Origin: Thermoleophilia bacterium | Lineage (GTDB): Bacteria > Actinomycetota > Thermoleophilia > Gaiellales > Gaiellaceae | DNA length: 64,000 nt | Assembly: GCA_017882615.1 (NCBI GenBank) | Contig: JADGPD010000004.1 | Coordinates: 1 to 64,000 of the forward strand | Direction of reading: 5' to 3' | Shown here: piece by piece, positions 26,694-36,627 of the stretch | Numbering within the stretch: the first letter of the stretch is position 1 | Layout: every line of letters begins with the position of its first letter | Translations under genes and position numbers: made by a program | Notes under the pieces: model-generated | What the model saw: the letters and a program-made list of their open reading frames with translations, nothing else | Told to the model about the DNA's origin: nothing | Databases searched by the model: none

Positions 26694-28024
26694 GCCAGCA
26701 CCTCCCCCAGCACCTCGGCCAGCCGCGCGACGTCCGCGGGCGAGCGCTTCTCGGTTAGGGCAATCAGAAGAACGTCTTCCAGCCCCGGGTAGTCACGTCC
26801 CAACGGGTAACCGGGATTGACGCCTAGCTTCTTCGCCTCTCGTACCACGTCTTCCGCCGGGCGGCCAAGGCGCACGGCGATCTCCTTGAAGCTCGGAGCC
26901 GCGAAGGCTTCCTCCACAGGCAGCGTCTGCCTCGCCAGCTCGGCCAGGCCCAGACAGGTCTCCCCCAGCTCGCGCAGGCCCTTCGGGCCGAGCCAGGAGA
27001 GGTAGACGAGCCCGGCCAGCGCGCAGAGCGACTGGTTGGTGGTGATGTTCGAGGTCGCCTTCTCGCGGCGGATGTGCTGCTCGCGCGTCTGGAAGGTGAG
27101 AACGAAACCGCGGCGGCCGCTTCGATCGACCGTCTGGCCCGTGATGCGGCCGGGCATGCGCCGGATCAGCTCTTTCTTCGCCGCCAAGAAGCCGAAGTGC
27201 GGACCGCCGAAGGAGAGCCGGTTGCCGGCGGCCTGGCCCTCGCCGATCGCGATCTGACAGCCGTAGGCGCCGGGCGCCTCGAGCACGCCGAGCGAGAGCG
27301 GATCGACGTGCGCCACCGCCAGCGCGCCCGCCTCGGATGCCGCGCGAGCCAGGTCGGGCGCGGGCTCCAGGCAACCGAAGAAGTTCGGCTGCTGGAAGAT
27401 CGCGGCGGCCGCGCCACGGGAAGCGGCCAGAAGCGCTTCGGGGTCGGTGACTCCGCCGGAGTGCGGTATCTCGACTATCTCCAGCCCGAAGCCGGGCGCA
27501 TATGTCTTCACGACCTGTCTCACCTGTGGACCCACCGTCTCGGCGATGGCGATCTTCTTGCGGCCGGTTGCGTGGGCGGCCATGAAGCAGGCGTCGGCGG
27601 CGACCGTGGCGCCGTCGTAGCCCGAGGCGTTCGAGACCTCCATCCCGGTCAGCTCGCAGATCACCGTCTGGTACTCGAAGATGGCCTGCAGCACTCCCTG
27701 ACTCAGCTCGGGCTGGTAGGGCGTGTAGGCGGTCAGGAACTCCGGTCGCGAGACGATCGCCTCGACGATCGCCGGCACGTAGTGGTCGTAGACGCCGGCG
27801 CCGAGAAAGGAGAGCTCGCGCCCGCTCGATACGTTGCGCCCGGCCAGCTCGCTCAACTCGCGCTCGACCTCGAGCTCCGAGGCGGGCGGCGGCAGCTCCA
27901 GCTCGCGCTTCAGCCGCACCTGCTCGGGAACGTCGGCAAACAACTCCTCGATCGAAGCAACCCCGATAGCGGCGAGCATCGCCTCCCTGTCGGCGTCGGT
28001 CAGTGCCAGGTAGCCGGTTCCCAC
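26690..28024 (-). CDS. gcvPA: Glycine dehydrogenase (decarboxylating) subunit 1
   Basis: 444 aa; 'FLGAGVYDHYVPAIVEAIVSRPEFLTAYTPYQPELSQGVLQAIFEYQTVICELTGM'. Confidence 0.95.
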   Translation of the reverse strand: MGTGYLALTDADREAMLAAIGVASIEELFADVPEQVRLKRELELPPPASELEVERELSELAGRNVSSGRELSFLGAGVYDHYVPAIVEAIVSRPEFLTAYTPYQPELSQGVLQAIFEYQTVICELTGMEVSNASGYDGATVAADACFMAAHATGRKKIAIAETVGPQVRQVVKTYAPGFGLEIVEIPHSGGVTDPEALLAASRGAAAAIFQQPNFFGCLEPAPDLARAASEAGALAVAHVDPLSLGVLEAPGAYGCQIAIGEGQAAGNRLSFGGPHFGFLAAKKELIRRMPGRITGQTVDRSGRRGFVLTFQTREQHIRREKATSNITTNQSLCALAGLVYLSWLGPKGLRELGETCLGLAELARQTLPVEEAFAAPSFKEIAVRLGRPAEDVVREAKKLGVNPGYPLGRDYPGLEDVLLIALTEKRSPADVARLAEVLGEVLA

Positions 28025-28030
28025 GCCGCT

Positions 28031-28426
28031 TTATTCCTCGACCAAGAGCTGCTTGTAGGCCTCGACATCGAGCAGTGCGTCGGCCTCGGCCGGATCGGCG
28101 AGCTCGATGCGAACGAGCCAGCCCTCACCGTAGGGATCGTCGTTGATCGTCTCGGGCGTGGACTGCAGCTTGTCGTTGACCTGAATGACCTTGCCGGAGA
28201 GCGGAGCGACCAAGTCGGAGACGGCCTTGACCGACTCGATCTCGCCGTAGGCACCGTCCTTGGTAACGGTCGCTCCCACGACCGGCGGCTGAAAGAAGAC
28301 GAGCTCGCCGAGCATGTCCTGCGCCTTCCAGGTGATCCCGAACACGGCCTCGGCACCCTCGATGCGAGCCCAGTCGTGCTCGCTGTGGTACTTCAAATCG
28401 GCCGGGTAGTTCTCTGCAGCGGCCAC
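28031..28426 (-). CDS. gcvH: Glycine cleavage system H protein
   Basis: 131 aa; 'LKYHSEHDWARIE', lipoyl-Lys context 'GEIESVKAVSDLVAPLSGKVIQVND'. Confidence 0.95.
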   Translation of the reverse strand: MAAAENYPADLKYHSEHDWARIEGAEAVFGITWKAQDMLGELVFFQPPVVGATVTKDGAYGEIESVKAVSDLVAPLSGKVIQVNDKLQSTPETINDDPYGEGWLVRIELADPAEADALLDVEAYKQLLVEE

Positions 28427-28429
28427 GAC

Positions 28430-29506
28430 TCACCACTCTCCTTTTCTGTCTGTGTATTTCCTGGAACTCGTGTAGACGGGCTTCGTGACAACCACTGCCC
28501 ACAGCGGCCGTCCGCGCACGTCGATCGTCAGCATCGACCCCGGCTCGCCCTTCTTCGACTCCACGTAGCCCATGCCGATGCCGATGTCGAGCATCGGCGA
28601 GTGCGAGCCCGAGGTGACCTCACCATAGGGGACGATCGACATGCCCTGGCGCGGGATCCCGGGCTGGTCCATCACGAAGGGAACCAGTCGCTTGCTCGGC
28701 CCCTCGGCGGCGATCTGGCGCAGGCGCTCGATCCCGGTGAATTCTTTGCCCAGCGCGACCGCCCAGCCCAGCCCGGCCGAGATCGGGTCGGTCTCGGGCG
28801 TGATGTCCTGTCCGTGCAGCGGCAGGCAAGCCTCGAGCCGAAGGGTGTCCCGGGCGCCGAGACCGCATGGTGCGACGCCGGCGGCGAGAATCGCGTCCCA
28901 GAGCTTGACGGCGCTGTCCGCGGCGCAGACCAGCTCGCAGCCGGCCTCTCCCGTGTAGCCCGTGCGCGCGCAGATGCAGGGAACTCCGAACAGCTCGATC
29001 TCGGCGAAGGTGAAGGAGCGAGCCGGCTCGAGCCCCAGTCGCTTGAGCGCTCCCGGGCCCTGAACCGCGATCAGCGCACGATCGTCCGAGACGTCGCGGA
29101 AATCGACGCCTTGCGGCAGTCGCTCCGTCAGCCAGCTCACGTCGGTCTCGCGATTGGACGCGTTCACGATCACCAGGTAGCTCTCCTCGTCGCGGCGATA
29201 GACGATCAGGTCGTCGACGATGCCGCCTTGCTCGTTGGTCATCAGCTCATACTGAGCCTCGCCGGCGCCGATCCGATCGAGATCGTTCGAGAGCAGTTGC
29301 TGAAGACCCTGGTGCGTTCCTGGGCCGGCGATCTCGAGCACGCCCATGTGCGAGGCGTCGAAGGCGCCGCTGTCAGTTCGCACCGCCTTGTGCTCACTGA
29401 TGACGCCCTCGTAGAAGACCGGCATCTCATAACCTGCGAACGGGACCATGCGGGCCCCCAGGGCGATATGGCGATCGAATAGCGGCGTTCGCTTGAGCCC
29501 CGGCAT
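28430..29506 (-). CDS. gcvT: Glycine cleavage system aminomethyltransferase
   Basis: 358 aa; 'KRTPLFDRHIALGARMVPFAGYEMPVFYEGVISEHKAVRTDSGAFDASHMGVLEIAG'. Confidence 0.95.
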   Translation of the reverse strand: MPGLKRTPLFDRHIALGARMVPFAGYEMPVFYEGVISEHKAVRTDSGAFDASHMGVLEIAGPGTHQGLQQLLSNDLDRIGAGEAQYELMTNEQGGIVDDLIVYRRDEESYLVIVNASNRETDVSWLTERLPQGVDFRDVSDDRALIAVQGPGALKRLGLEPARSFTFAEIELFGVPCICARTGYTGEAGCELVCAADSAVKLWDAILAAGVAPCGLGARDTLRLEACLPLHGQDITPETDPISAGLGWAVALGKEFTGIERLRQIAAEGPSKRLVPFVMDQPGIPRQGMSIVPYGEVTSGSHSPMLDIGIGMGYVESKKGEPGSMLTIDVRGRPLWAVVVTKPVYTSSRKYTDRKGEW

Positions 29507-29593
29507 GCCCGGCCGATGCTATCCGCCCGAGCGACCGGTTGCTTGATCGGGCTTAGCTAGTCCGTGGCTTGCCGGAAACCAGAAAGCGCGCCG

Positions 29594-31360
29594 CTAGCGC
29601 GCCATGACCGGAAGTGAGAGGAACGATCCTCCGTTTCCGCCGCGTCCGATCGCGAAGGTTGCCGGGCCATGCGCCGGAACGCGCTCGAAGGAACCCGCAT
29701 CGGCGCCGGCGATTGCGATCCGCAGCCGGTAGCCGGCGGGCACCCGGGCGGCGATCGGGAGCAGACCGATCTCGAGATCGACCGGAGCAGCGCCGAGCGG
29801 GCGAGCAGCCGCGCGCGTGAAGGGATGTACCGGGCCGAGCGCATCGAAACCGCTGACCTCACGGTCCGACGCCCGAAGCTCGCCTTCGGTCAGATACGCC
29901 ACTCTCCCTCCGGGCGCTATCGCCTCGAGGTAGACGAAGACCGCGGCGTCCTTCGACGTCGAGGAGAAGCGGAGTGATACCGACGGCGTGCCGGTGATCA
30001 GCGTCGCCTTGGCGAGCCGAGCCGACGTATAGGTGAGTAACCGCTTGTCTTGCGCGCGGCGGTCGGAAAGGGAGATCTGAAGACCGCCCATTCCGGTATG
30101 CCAGCGGCTCCCGTCGCCGCTCGACGCGCCGAACCAGACCGGGTAGCGATCGGCACCCGTCTGAATCGCTCGAGTTGGCTTCGCAAGCCGTCGGCCGGCC
30201 GCGAGGCTGTACTTGACCATCGAAGCCCCCGGCGGCGGCCAGGTGCTGGTCGTCCGCCACCTACCTTCCCCGATCACGTAGTACCGAATCTGGCGCCGGC
30301 CCGATTCGGGCGTCGAAGTAACACGCGCTTTGAGCCAGGTGACGAGACGTTTGAACTCGGGATAGAACGGTCCCGGATCTCCCACCGCCGGATCCAAGGG
30401 ATCCAGAGACTGCGAGCCGCCGTGATTCCAGGGCCCGATCATCAGTTGGCCGAGGCCTTTACCCGCGATGAACTGCGCGATTGCTCCACGTGCGAAGGCG
30501 CTGTCCCACCAGCCGTCGATCGCATATTCGGGAACACCCGAGCGGTCGATCAGGGCCGGAATGTCGGGCGGGATCAACGTCTTCCAGTCGTCCCGGAACG
30601 GCATCCGCTTCACCGTCGCATACCAGTTGAGATTGTCGAGGTGATCGCGAATCGCCTGGTTTGCAAGCGCGTTCGCCTGCTGAGCTCCAACCCCGCTCGG
30701 AGAGAACCGGAGAGGTTGCTGCAGATCAATCGCCCTAACGAAAGCGCTCCACTTTTTCGAGAACCAATAGCTGAAGATGCCTCCGGGGTATATGACGTCG
30801 CGGTAGACGTCGGTGGAGACAAACAGTGGCGCTACCGCTTCCAAATGGTGCCCCCCATAAATGGAAGCCAAGGCCGCCAATGAGCCGTCATTCGAGATGC
30901 CGTAGGTGGCGACGTTTCCGTTCGACCACGGTTGATCGACGATCCAGCGGATGATCTCGCCGCTGTCCGCCCCATAGGAGTCCGCGTTCTGTTGCAAGTG
31001 CCCGAGCGAGGCTGACGTTCCGCGCTCATTGATATTGACGATCGCGAACCCGGCATCGCGAAGTCCATCGTCCAACAGGGTCCAGCCGAGCGGGTAGCGC
31101 GTGAGCCGGAGAATCGTCGGAACACGCCCATGATTGGGCTCGCTCGCGGAAGTCGGGAGCAACACGTTGGCGGCCAGCTTGGTGGAGTCCGACAGGGTCA
31201 CGTACCGCGACCCCTGAGCGATGAGAGACGGGTTGACGAGGATCGTCGCCGGTGTGCCGCGGCCGCGGCTCAGATCGATACCAAGCGCCGTGCCTGCTCC
31301 GACCAAGACGACCAGAGACGCCGCAATCCAGTATCGAGGCTTGCCGCGCATAAGCCGCAA
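29594..31360 (-). CDS. CocE/NonD family hydrolase (X-Pro dipeptidyl-peptidase-like)
   Basis: 588 aa; N-terminal hydrophobic segment, 'QPWSNGNVATYGISNDGSLAALAS' nucleophile context, 'MIGPWNHGGSQS'. Confidence 0.8.
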   Translation of the reverse strand: MRLMRGKPRYWIAASLVVLVGAGTALGIDLSRGRGTPATILVNPSLIAQGSRYVTLSDSTKLAANVLLPTSASEPNHGRVPTILRLTRYPLGWTLLDDGLRDAGFAIVNINERGTSASLGHLQQNADSYGADSGEIIRWIVDQPWSNGNVATYGISNDGSLAALASIYGGHHLEAVAPLFVSTDVYRDVIYPGGIFSYWFSKKWSAFVRAIDLQQPLRFSPSGVGAQQANALANQAIRDHLDNLNWYATVKRMPFRDDWKTLIPPDIPALIDRSGVPEYAIDGWWDSAFARGAIAQFIAGKGLGQLMIGPWNHGGSQSLDPLDPAVGDPGPFYPEFKRLVTWLKARVTSTPESGRRQIRYYVIGEGRWRTTSTWPPPGASMVKYSLAAGRRLAKPTRAIQTGADRYPVWFGASSGDGSRWHTGMGGLQISLSDRRAQDKRLLTYTSARLAKATLITGTPSVSLRFSSTSKDAAVFVYLEAIAPGGRVAYLTEGELRASDREVSGFDALGPVHPFTRAAARPLGAAPVDLEIGLLPIAARVPAGYRLRIAIAGADAGSFERVPAHGPATFAIGRGGNGGSFLSLPVMAR

Positions 31361-31403
31361 GCCTAATCGGGTCGAATAAAGACCCGATAAACCGGCGCGA
31401 TCG

Positions 31404-32474
31404 TCAGTCTTCGCGCAGGAAGGAAGGAATCTCGAGGATCTCCTCGGGCACCTCGAACGTCTCGGGCGCCTTCTTTTCGCGTACGCGCTCGCCGGTTCGG
31501 GTCGCCTGCCAGCGCCGGTGCTCGCCGCCCGCGCCGAAGCCGGTCGCGATCACCGTCACGCGAACGTCGCCCTTGAGCGATTCGTCGATGATGGCGCCGA
31601 AGATCACGTTGGCGCTCTGGTCGGCCGCAGCCGTCACCAGCTCCGCGGCCTCGTTCACCTCGAACAGGCCGATGTCCGAGCCGCCGGTGATGTTCAGCAG
31701 AACGCCGGTCGCGCCCTCGATCGAAGCGTCCAGAAGCGGCGAGGCGATGGCCAGCTGAGCCGCTTCGGCGGCGCGGTTCGGGCCCGAGCCGAGCCCGATG
31801 CCCATGACCGCGGTACCGGCGTCGCGCATGATCGTGCGCACGTCGGCGAAGTCGAGGTTGACGAGGCCCGGCGTCGTGATCAGATCGGTGATGCCCTGCA
31901 CACCCTGACGCAGTACGTCGTCGGCCATCTTGAAGGCCTCGACGACAGTCGTCTTCTTCTCTACGACCTCCAGCAGCCGGTCGTTCTCGACCACGATCAG
32001 CGTGTCGACCCGGTCGCGCAGGTCTTCAATTCCGCGCAGCGCCTGGCTCGACCGCTTTTGCCCCTCGAAGCTGAACGGCTTGGTGACCACGCCCACAGTG
32101 AGCGCGCCCAGCTCCGTCGCGATCTCGGCCACGATCGGAGCCGCGCCGGTGCCCGTGCCGCCGCCCTCACCGGCCGTTACGAAAATCATGTCGGCGCCCT
32201 TCAGCGCTTCCTTCAGCTCGTCGCGACTCTCTTCGGCGGCCGCCTTGCCGACCTCTGGGTTGGCGCCAGCTCCGAGCCCGCGCGTCGCCTTGGCGCCGAT
32301 GTGAATCTTGATGTCGGCGTCGCACATGAGAAGCGCCTGCGCGTCAGTGTTCACGACGATGAACTCGACCCCGGAGATGTGGGCGTCGACCATGCGGTTG
32401 ACCGCATTCGAGCCGCCGCCGCCGACACCGACGACCTTGATCACCGCGAGATAGCTGTTGGATTGGTCTTTCAT
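31404..32474 (-). CDS. ftsZ: Cell division protein FtsZ
   Basis: 356 aa; '[19 protein letters not shown]', '[18 protein letters not shown]', C-terminal peptide '[12 protein letters not shown]'. Confidence 0.97.
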   Translation of the reverse strand: MKDQSNSYLAVIKVVGVGGGGSNAVNRMVDAHISGVEFIVVNTDAQALLMCDADIKIHIGAKATRGLGAGANPEVGKAAAEESRDELKEALKGADMIFVTAGEGGGTGTGAAPIVAEIATELGALTVGVVTKPFSFEGQKRSSQALRGIEDLRDRVDTLIVVENDRLLEVVEKKTTVVEAFKMADDVLRQGVQGITDLITTPGLVNLDFADVRTIMRDAGTAVMGIGLGSGPNRAAEAAQLAIASPLLDASIEGATGVLLNITGGSDIGLFEVNEAAELVTAAADQSANVIFGAIIDESLKGDVRVTVIATGFGAGGEHRRWQATRTGERVREKKAPETFEVPEEILEIPSFLRED

Positions 32475-32532
32475 CTAGTGCAACTTAGCTCAGAAGAGGT
32501 CTCGGTAGTACGTCGAGCCCTCGTGAATCGGC

Positions 32533-32561
32533 AGCGTACGCGCCCTTTCTTTGACTGTCAA
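32533..32561 (-). promoter_or_regulatory. Sigma70-type promoter upstream of ftsZ
   Basis: Minus strand TTGACA (32561-32556) - 17 bp - TACGCT (32538-32533). Confidence 0.6.
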
Positions 32562-32593
32562 CGCGCCATTTGGCCTGTTGGAATGCTGCCACC

Positions 32594-33418
32594 CTAACGA
32601 CCCTGGTTCGACTTCAACTCGGTTCCACCTACCGCCCGATCGGGAACGCTCACATCGAGGTAGGCGATCGACCCGGCCGGAGGGGCCGCGAGATCGGGCA
32701 GGATCTTCTCGGCTACGGCCAGTTTCAGCGCCACCTCCGAGGCGTCGCCGAAGCGCAACTCGGTGCTCGAGACGAGTGTGAGCGTCAGATCGCCGCCGCG
32801 GACGAGCACGCTCGTGGGCTTCATCGAGTGCTTCGAGCGCTGGAGCGTGGCGAGCACGCCGATCGCAGTTCTGACGCCGCGATCGGCGAGTGGATCGCCG
32901 ATGCTCACCGCCACCGAAGCGGGCACCCAGACGCGAGCCAGATCCTGTCCTCGACCGCGCCGGAGCGGGCGCACCACCTTGCCGCTGGCGGCGATCACCC
33001 AGGCCTCCCGGCCTCGGCGGAGCACGGCGACCGGGTGCTCGCGGGAGACTACGACGCGCAGCGTGTTGGGAAACGCACGATCGACCCGCACCGTCTTGAC
33101 CTCCGGAATCGCCAAGATCGCCTGCTCCACGCCGGCTCCGTTCAGCCCGACCAGGCTGCGCCCGCGCAGCGGCTTGACGACCGCGTCTATCTGGCGCGAG
33201 AGGGCCGGAGTGGCGCCCCTGATCTCAACCTTCTCGAGCGCGAAAAGCGAGCTTTTCAGGGCGACCGCGTACAAGCCGACGACAATCATCAGCGCGGCGA
33301 ACAGGAGCGCGATCGTGCGCCCGCTCGGCATGCTCTTTGTCAGCGCTCGGCGCGACCTGCGACGACGCTTGATCGGCACGACAACGCGCGCGCTCGTCCT
33401 GCGGGTTGTGCTGGCCAC
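32594..33418 (-). CDS. ftsQ: Cell division protein FtsQ (POTRA domain)
   Basis: Basic N-terminus, one TM, 'LFALEKVEIRGATPALSRQIDAVVKPLRGRSLVGLN'; between murB and ftsZ; GTG start chosen at 33418. Confidence 0.85.
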   Translation of the reverse strand: MASTTRRTSARVVVPIKRRRRSRRALTKSMPSGRTIALLFAALMIVVGLYAVALKSSLFALEKVEIRGATPALSRQIDAVVKPLRGRSLVGLNGAGVEQAILAIPEVKTVRVDRAFPNTLRVVVSREHPVAVLRRGREAWVIAASGKVVRPLRRGRGQDLARVWVPASVAVSIGDPLADRGVRTAIGVLATLQRSKHSMKPTSVLVRGGDLTLTLVSSTELRFGDASEVALKLAVAEKILPDLAAPPAGSIAYLDVSVPDRAVGGTELKSNQGR

Positions 33419-33449
33419 TGCGCCTATTTCGCGCCGGCCGGAGTCGCTC

Positions 33450-34352
33450 CTACTCGTGCCCGGGGCTATCAGCCTCGACAGGCGGTAGCGAGATGTCCCC
33501 CACAAGCCGAACCTCGGGCTCGAGCAGGACGCTGAATTGCTCGTGCGCGCGGCGGCGGGCCAGCTCGATCAGTGCGAGCGCGTCGGCCGTTGTCGCGTCG
33601 CCGCAGTTCTCGATGAAGTTCGCGTGTTGGAGCGAGATTCTCGCTCCGCCGATTCGTTCACCCTTGAGCCCGCAGGCGTCGATCATGCGCCCGGCGCCGA
33701 GCTCGTGCTCGGGATTCTTGAACACGCTGCCGAAGGTGCGGATGCCCGAAGGCTGGCTCGATCGCCGCTGCTCCTTCTTGGCCTGGACGCCGCTTTCTAT
33801 TTCCCTCGCGGAGCTCCGCTCGAGCCCGAGCTCGGCGCGGACGACGATCTGCCCGGGGCCGAGCGCGGAGCCTCGGTAGCGCAGGCCGAGCTGAGTTTTT
33901 TCGAGCCAGTGCGATCCCTCGCGCTCTGCAACCAGCGCCCGCGAGAGTACGGCGCCGAAGTCGCTGCCCCAAGCGCCCGCGTTCATGCAGACGCCGCCGC
34001 CCACCGTGCCTGGAATCGAGGCCGCGAACTCGAGCCCCGAGAGCCCTGCGGTCTGCGCCAGGCGCGCGCAGAGCGCGTCGGCCGCTCCTCCGCCGGCGAT
34101 CATCGTCTCGCCGTCGATCTCGACCGAGGCCAGCTCGCCCTCGAGCCTGAGCACGAGCGCCTCTACGCCGTCGTCCGCGACAAGCAGGTTGGAGCCGAAG
34201 CCGAGCGGAAGGACGGGCAGATCGCGCTCGGCCGCCCAGGCGAGCGCCCGCGCGACGTCCTCCTCGTTGCGCGCCCGCATGAAGCCCCGCGCCGGCCCTC
34301 CGCTACCGAAGGTCGTGTACCGACCGAGAGCGACGCCCTGCTCGATCTTCAT
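33450..34352 (-). CDS. murB: UDP-N-acetylenolpyruvoylglucosamine reductase
   Basis: 300 aa; 'RYTTFGSGGPARGF', 'LPLGFGSNLLVADDGV', 'FAASIPGTVGGGVCMNAGAWG', 'GSVFKNPEH'. Confidence 0.95.
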   Translation of the reverse strand: MKIEQGVALGRYTTFGSGGPARGFMRARNEEDVARALAWAAERDLPVLPLGFGSNLLVADDGVEALVLRLEGELASVEIDGETMIAGGGAADALCARLAQTAGLSGLEFAASIPGTVGGGVCMNAGAWGSDFGAVLSRALVAEREGSHWLEKTQLGLRYRGSALGPGQIVVRAELGLERSSAREIESGVQAKKEQRRSSQPSGIRTFGSVFKNPEHELGAGRMIDACGLKGERIGGARISLQHANFIENCGDATTADALALIELARRRAHEQFSVLLEPEVRLVGDISLPPVEADSPGHE

Positions 34353-35542
34353 GCCAGCGCCTCCAAAAGCAGCGGGCCCGCCCGGTCAACATCGCCTGCG
34401 CCGATCGTGAAGACCAGGTCGCCGGCTCTGACCCAGCCGGCCAGGAAGCGGACTCCGTCCTCCAGCGTCGGCGTCCAGGCAAGCGGCATCCCCGGCCTGA
34501 CTTCGGCCAGGGCGTCGACAACCAGCTTTCCGCTCACTCCAGGCACGGGATCCTCGCGGGCGGCGTAGATCTCGGCGACGCAGACCGCGTCGGCGGCGGC
34601 GAGCGAACTGGCAAACTCGCGAGCCAGGTGGCGCGTGCGCGAATAGAGGTGCGGCTGAAAGATGACCGCCAGGCGCCCCTCGCTCGCTCGCTCGCGTGCA
34701 GCGGCCAGGGTGGCCGCGACCTCGGCGGGATGGTGCCCATAGTCGTCGAAGACCTTCACCCCGGCCGCCTCGCCGCGCTCTTCGAAGCGCCGGCCCGCGC
34801 CGTGGTACTCGACGATTACGCTCTCGGCGGCGCTGCGCTCGACTCCGGCCAGCTCGAGTGCCGCCAGCGCCGCGGCGGCGTTCAGGCGATTGTGCTCCCC
34901 GGGCAGCGCCAACGGCAGATCCACGGGCTCGAGCTCCTCGGCGCGCACGACCTCCGGCACCTGGGCGAGCCAGTCCTCGAACAGCCGCTCGACCTCGGCC
35001 AGCGAGGCGTAGGTCGTGTGATGGTCGAGGTCGACATTGAGCAGCACGGCGATCTCGGGCCTGAGCGCCGCCACCGAGCGATCGGACTCGTCGCCCTCCA
35101 CGACCAGCCAGCCCGAGCCCGCGCGGGCGTTACCGCCGAGCTGAGCGATCTCACCACCGACGATGAAGGCCGGGTCGAGACCGAGGCGGTCGAGGCAGAA
35201 GGCGATCATCCCGCTCGTCGTGGTCTTGCCGTGGGCGCCCGAGACGACGATCGAGCGCCGTAGCGAGACGAGCTCGGCGAGTAGGTCGGCGCGGGGCCTG
35301 CCCTCGATTCGCCCGGCGAAGGCGGTCGATACGTAGCGCTCCACGTCCGCGCCGGGCAGGGTCGGTTCCGGCGCGATCTCGACGTTGATTCCAGCCGCCC
35401 TGACATTGGCCAGGTACGGCGTCTCCGCCTTGTCCCAGCCCGACACGTCCGCTCCCCAGGCCTTCGCGATCAGCGCATAGGCACTCATGCCGGCGCCGCC
35501 TATCCCGGCAAGCCAGATCGTTCGGCCGTCCAGCGCGCTCAT
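34349..35542 (-). CDS. murC: UDP-N-acetylmuramate-L-alanine ligase
   Basis: 397 aa; 'WLAGIGGAGMSAYALIAKAWGADVSGWD', 'VVSGAHGKTTTSGMI', 'DDYGHHPAEVAATL'. Confidence 0.95.
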   Translation of the reverse strand: MSALDGRTIWLAGIGGAGMSAYALIAKAWGADVSGWDKAETPYLANVRAAGINVEIAPEPTLPGADVERYVSTAFAGRIEGRPRADLLAELVSLRRSIVVSGAHGKTTTSGMIAFCLDRLGLDPAFIVGGEIAQLGGNARAGSGWLVVEGDESDRSVAALRPEIAVLLNVDLDHHTTYASLAEVERLFEDWLAQVPEVVRAEELEPVDLPLALPGEHNRLNAAAALAALELAGVERSAAESVIVEYHGAGRRFEERGEAAGVKVFDDYGHHPAEVAATLAAARERASEGRLAVIFQPHLYSRTRHLAREFASSLAAADAVCVAEIYAAREDPVPGVSGKLVVDALAEVRPGMPLAWTPTLEDGVRFLAGWVRAGDLVFTIGAGDVDRAGPLLLEALA

Positions 35543-36627
35543 TTCGCGCTCTTCCCACGACTGCGTGCCAGCTCGATCAGCTCGTCCGCTATTTCCTCGG
35601 CGGCGTTCGGCCGCGCTAGGCGCAGCATCGCGGCAGACATCTTCTCCAGCCGCGCCGAATCGCCAAGCAGCTCCAGCAGCTTGGCGGGCACCTGCTCGAG
35701 CTCGCTCTCGGGCAGCGCGATCGCCCCGCCGCCCTGCACGAAGTAGTTCGCGTTCTTGGCCTGGTGGTCGGCGGTCGCATACGGATAGGGAACGAGCAGC
35801 GCCGGCTTTCCGGCCGCCGCCAACTCCCAGACCGAACCGCCGGCCCGCGCCAGCGCCAGATCGCAGGCCGCCAGCGCCGCCCCGAACTCATTCGTGAATC
35901 CCAGCAGCACGTAATCCGGCCGCTTCACCCTCGGCGCCAGCGCCGGGTAGTCGCGCTCCCCGGCCAGGTGCAAGACAGCAGGCCCGCTCTCTCCGAAGCG
36001 CTCGACCACGAGCTCATTCAGCGCCCGTGCCCCCTGGCTGCCGCCGGCTACGAGCAAAACGGGGCCTTGGCGCGGCAGTCCGAAACGCTCGCGCGCCTGC
36101 GCTTGCTCGGGTGAGAGCGAACGCTCGGGAACCGGTCGTCCGGTGACGCGGTACTTGCGCTTCGTGCCGCCCTCAACCGGAAACGCGAGGAAGACGCGGC
36201 GCGCGAACGGCTCCGCCAGCCGATTCGCCAGACCGAGGTGCGCGTCCGCCTCGCTCAGCGCCGCGGGAATCCGCTTCAGCCAGGCGGCCAGAACCATCGG
36301 CCCGGCCACATACCCGCCGCCGCCGAAGACGACATCGGGCTTTCGACGCGCGAGTATTCGCAGACAGGAGAAGGGAGCGACCAGTGCCTGCGCGAGCCCG
36401 CGCGCCAGCTTCAGCCCCGGCCGGCGCGAGAAGCCCGAGATGCGAAAGGAATCGAAGGCAAAGCCCGCCTCCGGCACCAGCTCGGCCTCCATCCGCTCGG
36501 ACGAGCCGGCGAAAGAAACTACCGCGCCGCGTTTCTCGAGCGCCTCAGCGACGGCGAGCGCGGGCATGAGATGCCCGGCCGTTCCGCCGGCGGCGATCAG
36601 ACACCTCAGGGGTCGCTGTTTTTCCAT
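35539..36627 (-). CDS. murG: Undecaprenyldiphospho-muramoylpentapeptide beta-N-acetylglucosaminyltransferase
   Basis: 362 aa; 'IAAGGTAGHLMPALAVAEAL', 'GGGGYVAGPMVLAAWL', 'ARAGGSVWELAAAGKPALLVPYPYATADHQAKNA'. Confidence 0.95.
   Translation of the reverse strand: MEKQRPLRCLIAAGGTAGHLMPALAVAEALEKRGAVVSFAGSSERMEAELVPEAGFAFDSFRISGFSRRPGLKLARGLAQALVAPFSCLRILARRKPDVVFGGGGYVAGPMVLAAWLKRIPAALSEADAHLGLANRLAEPFARRVFLAFPVEGGTKRKYRVTGRPVPERSLSPEQAQARERFGLPRQGPVLLVAGGSQGARALNELVVERFGESGPAVLHLAGERDYPALAPRVKRPDYVLLGFTNEFGAALAACDLALARAGGSVWELAAAGKPALLVPYPYATADHQAKNANYFVQGGGAIALPESELEQVPAKLLELLGDSARLEKMSAAMLRLARPNAAEEIADELIELARSRGKSAK

Noticed and set aside
29507-29593. Glycine riboswitch before gcvT
   Set aside because: The gap to the upstream gene is only about 87 nt and I found no tandem-aptamer-like structure.
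29594-31360. CocE/NonD hydrolase as a pseudoenzyme because GISNDG replaces GxSYxG
   Set aside because: The nucleophilic Ser is present; the Tyr-to-Asn change alone does not argue for loss of activity.
31404-32474. FtsZ truncated at C-terminus
   Set aside because: Short linker, but the protein ends in a typical FtsZ C-terminal peptide ([12 protein letters not shown]), so it is complete.
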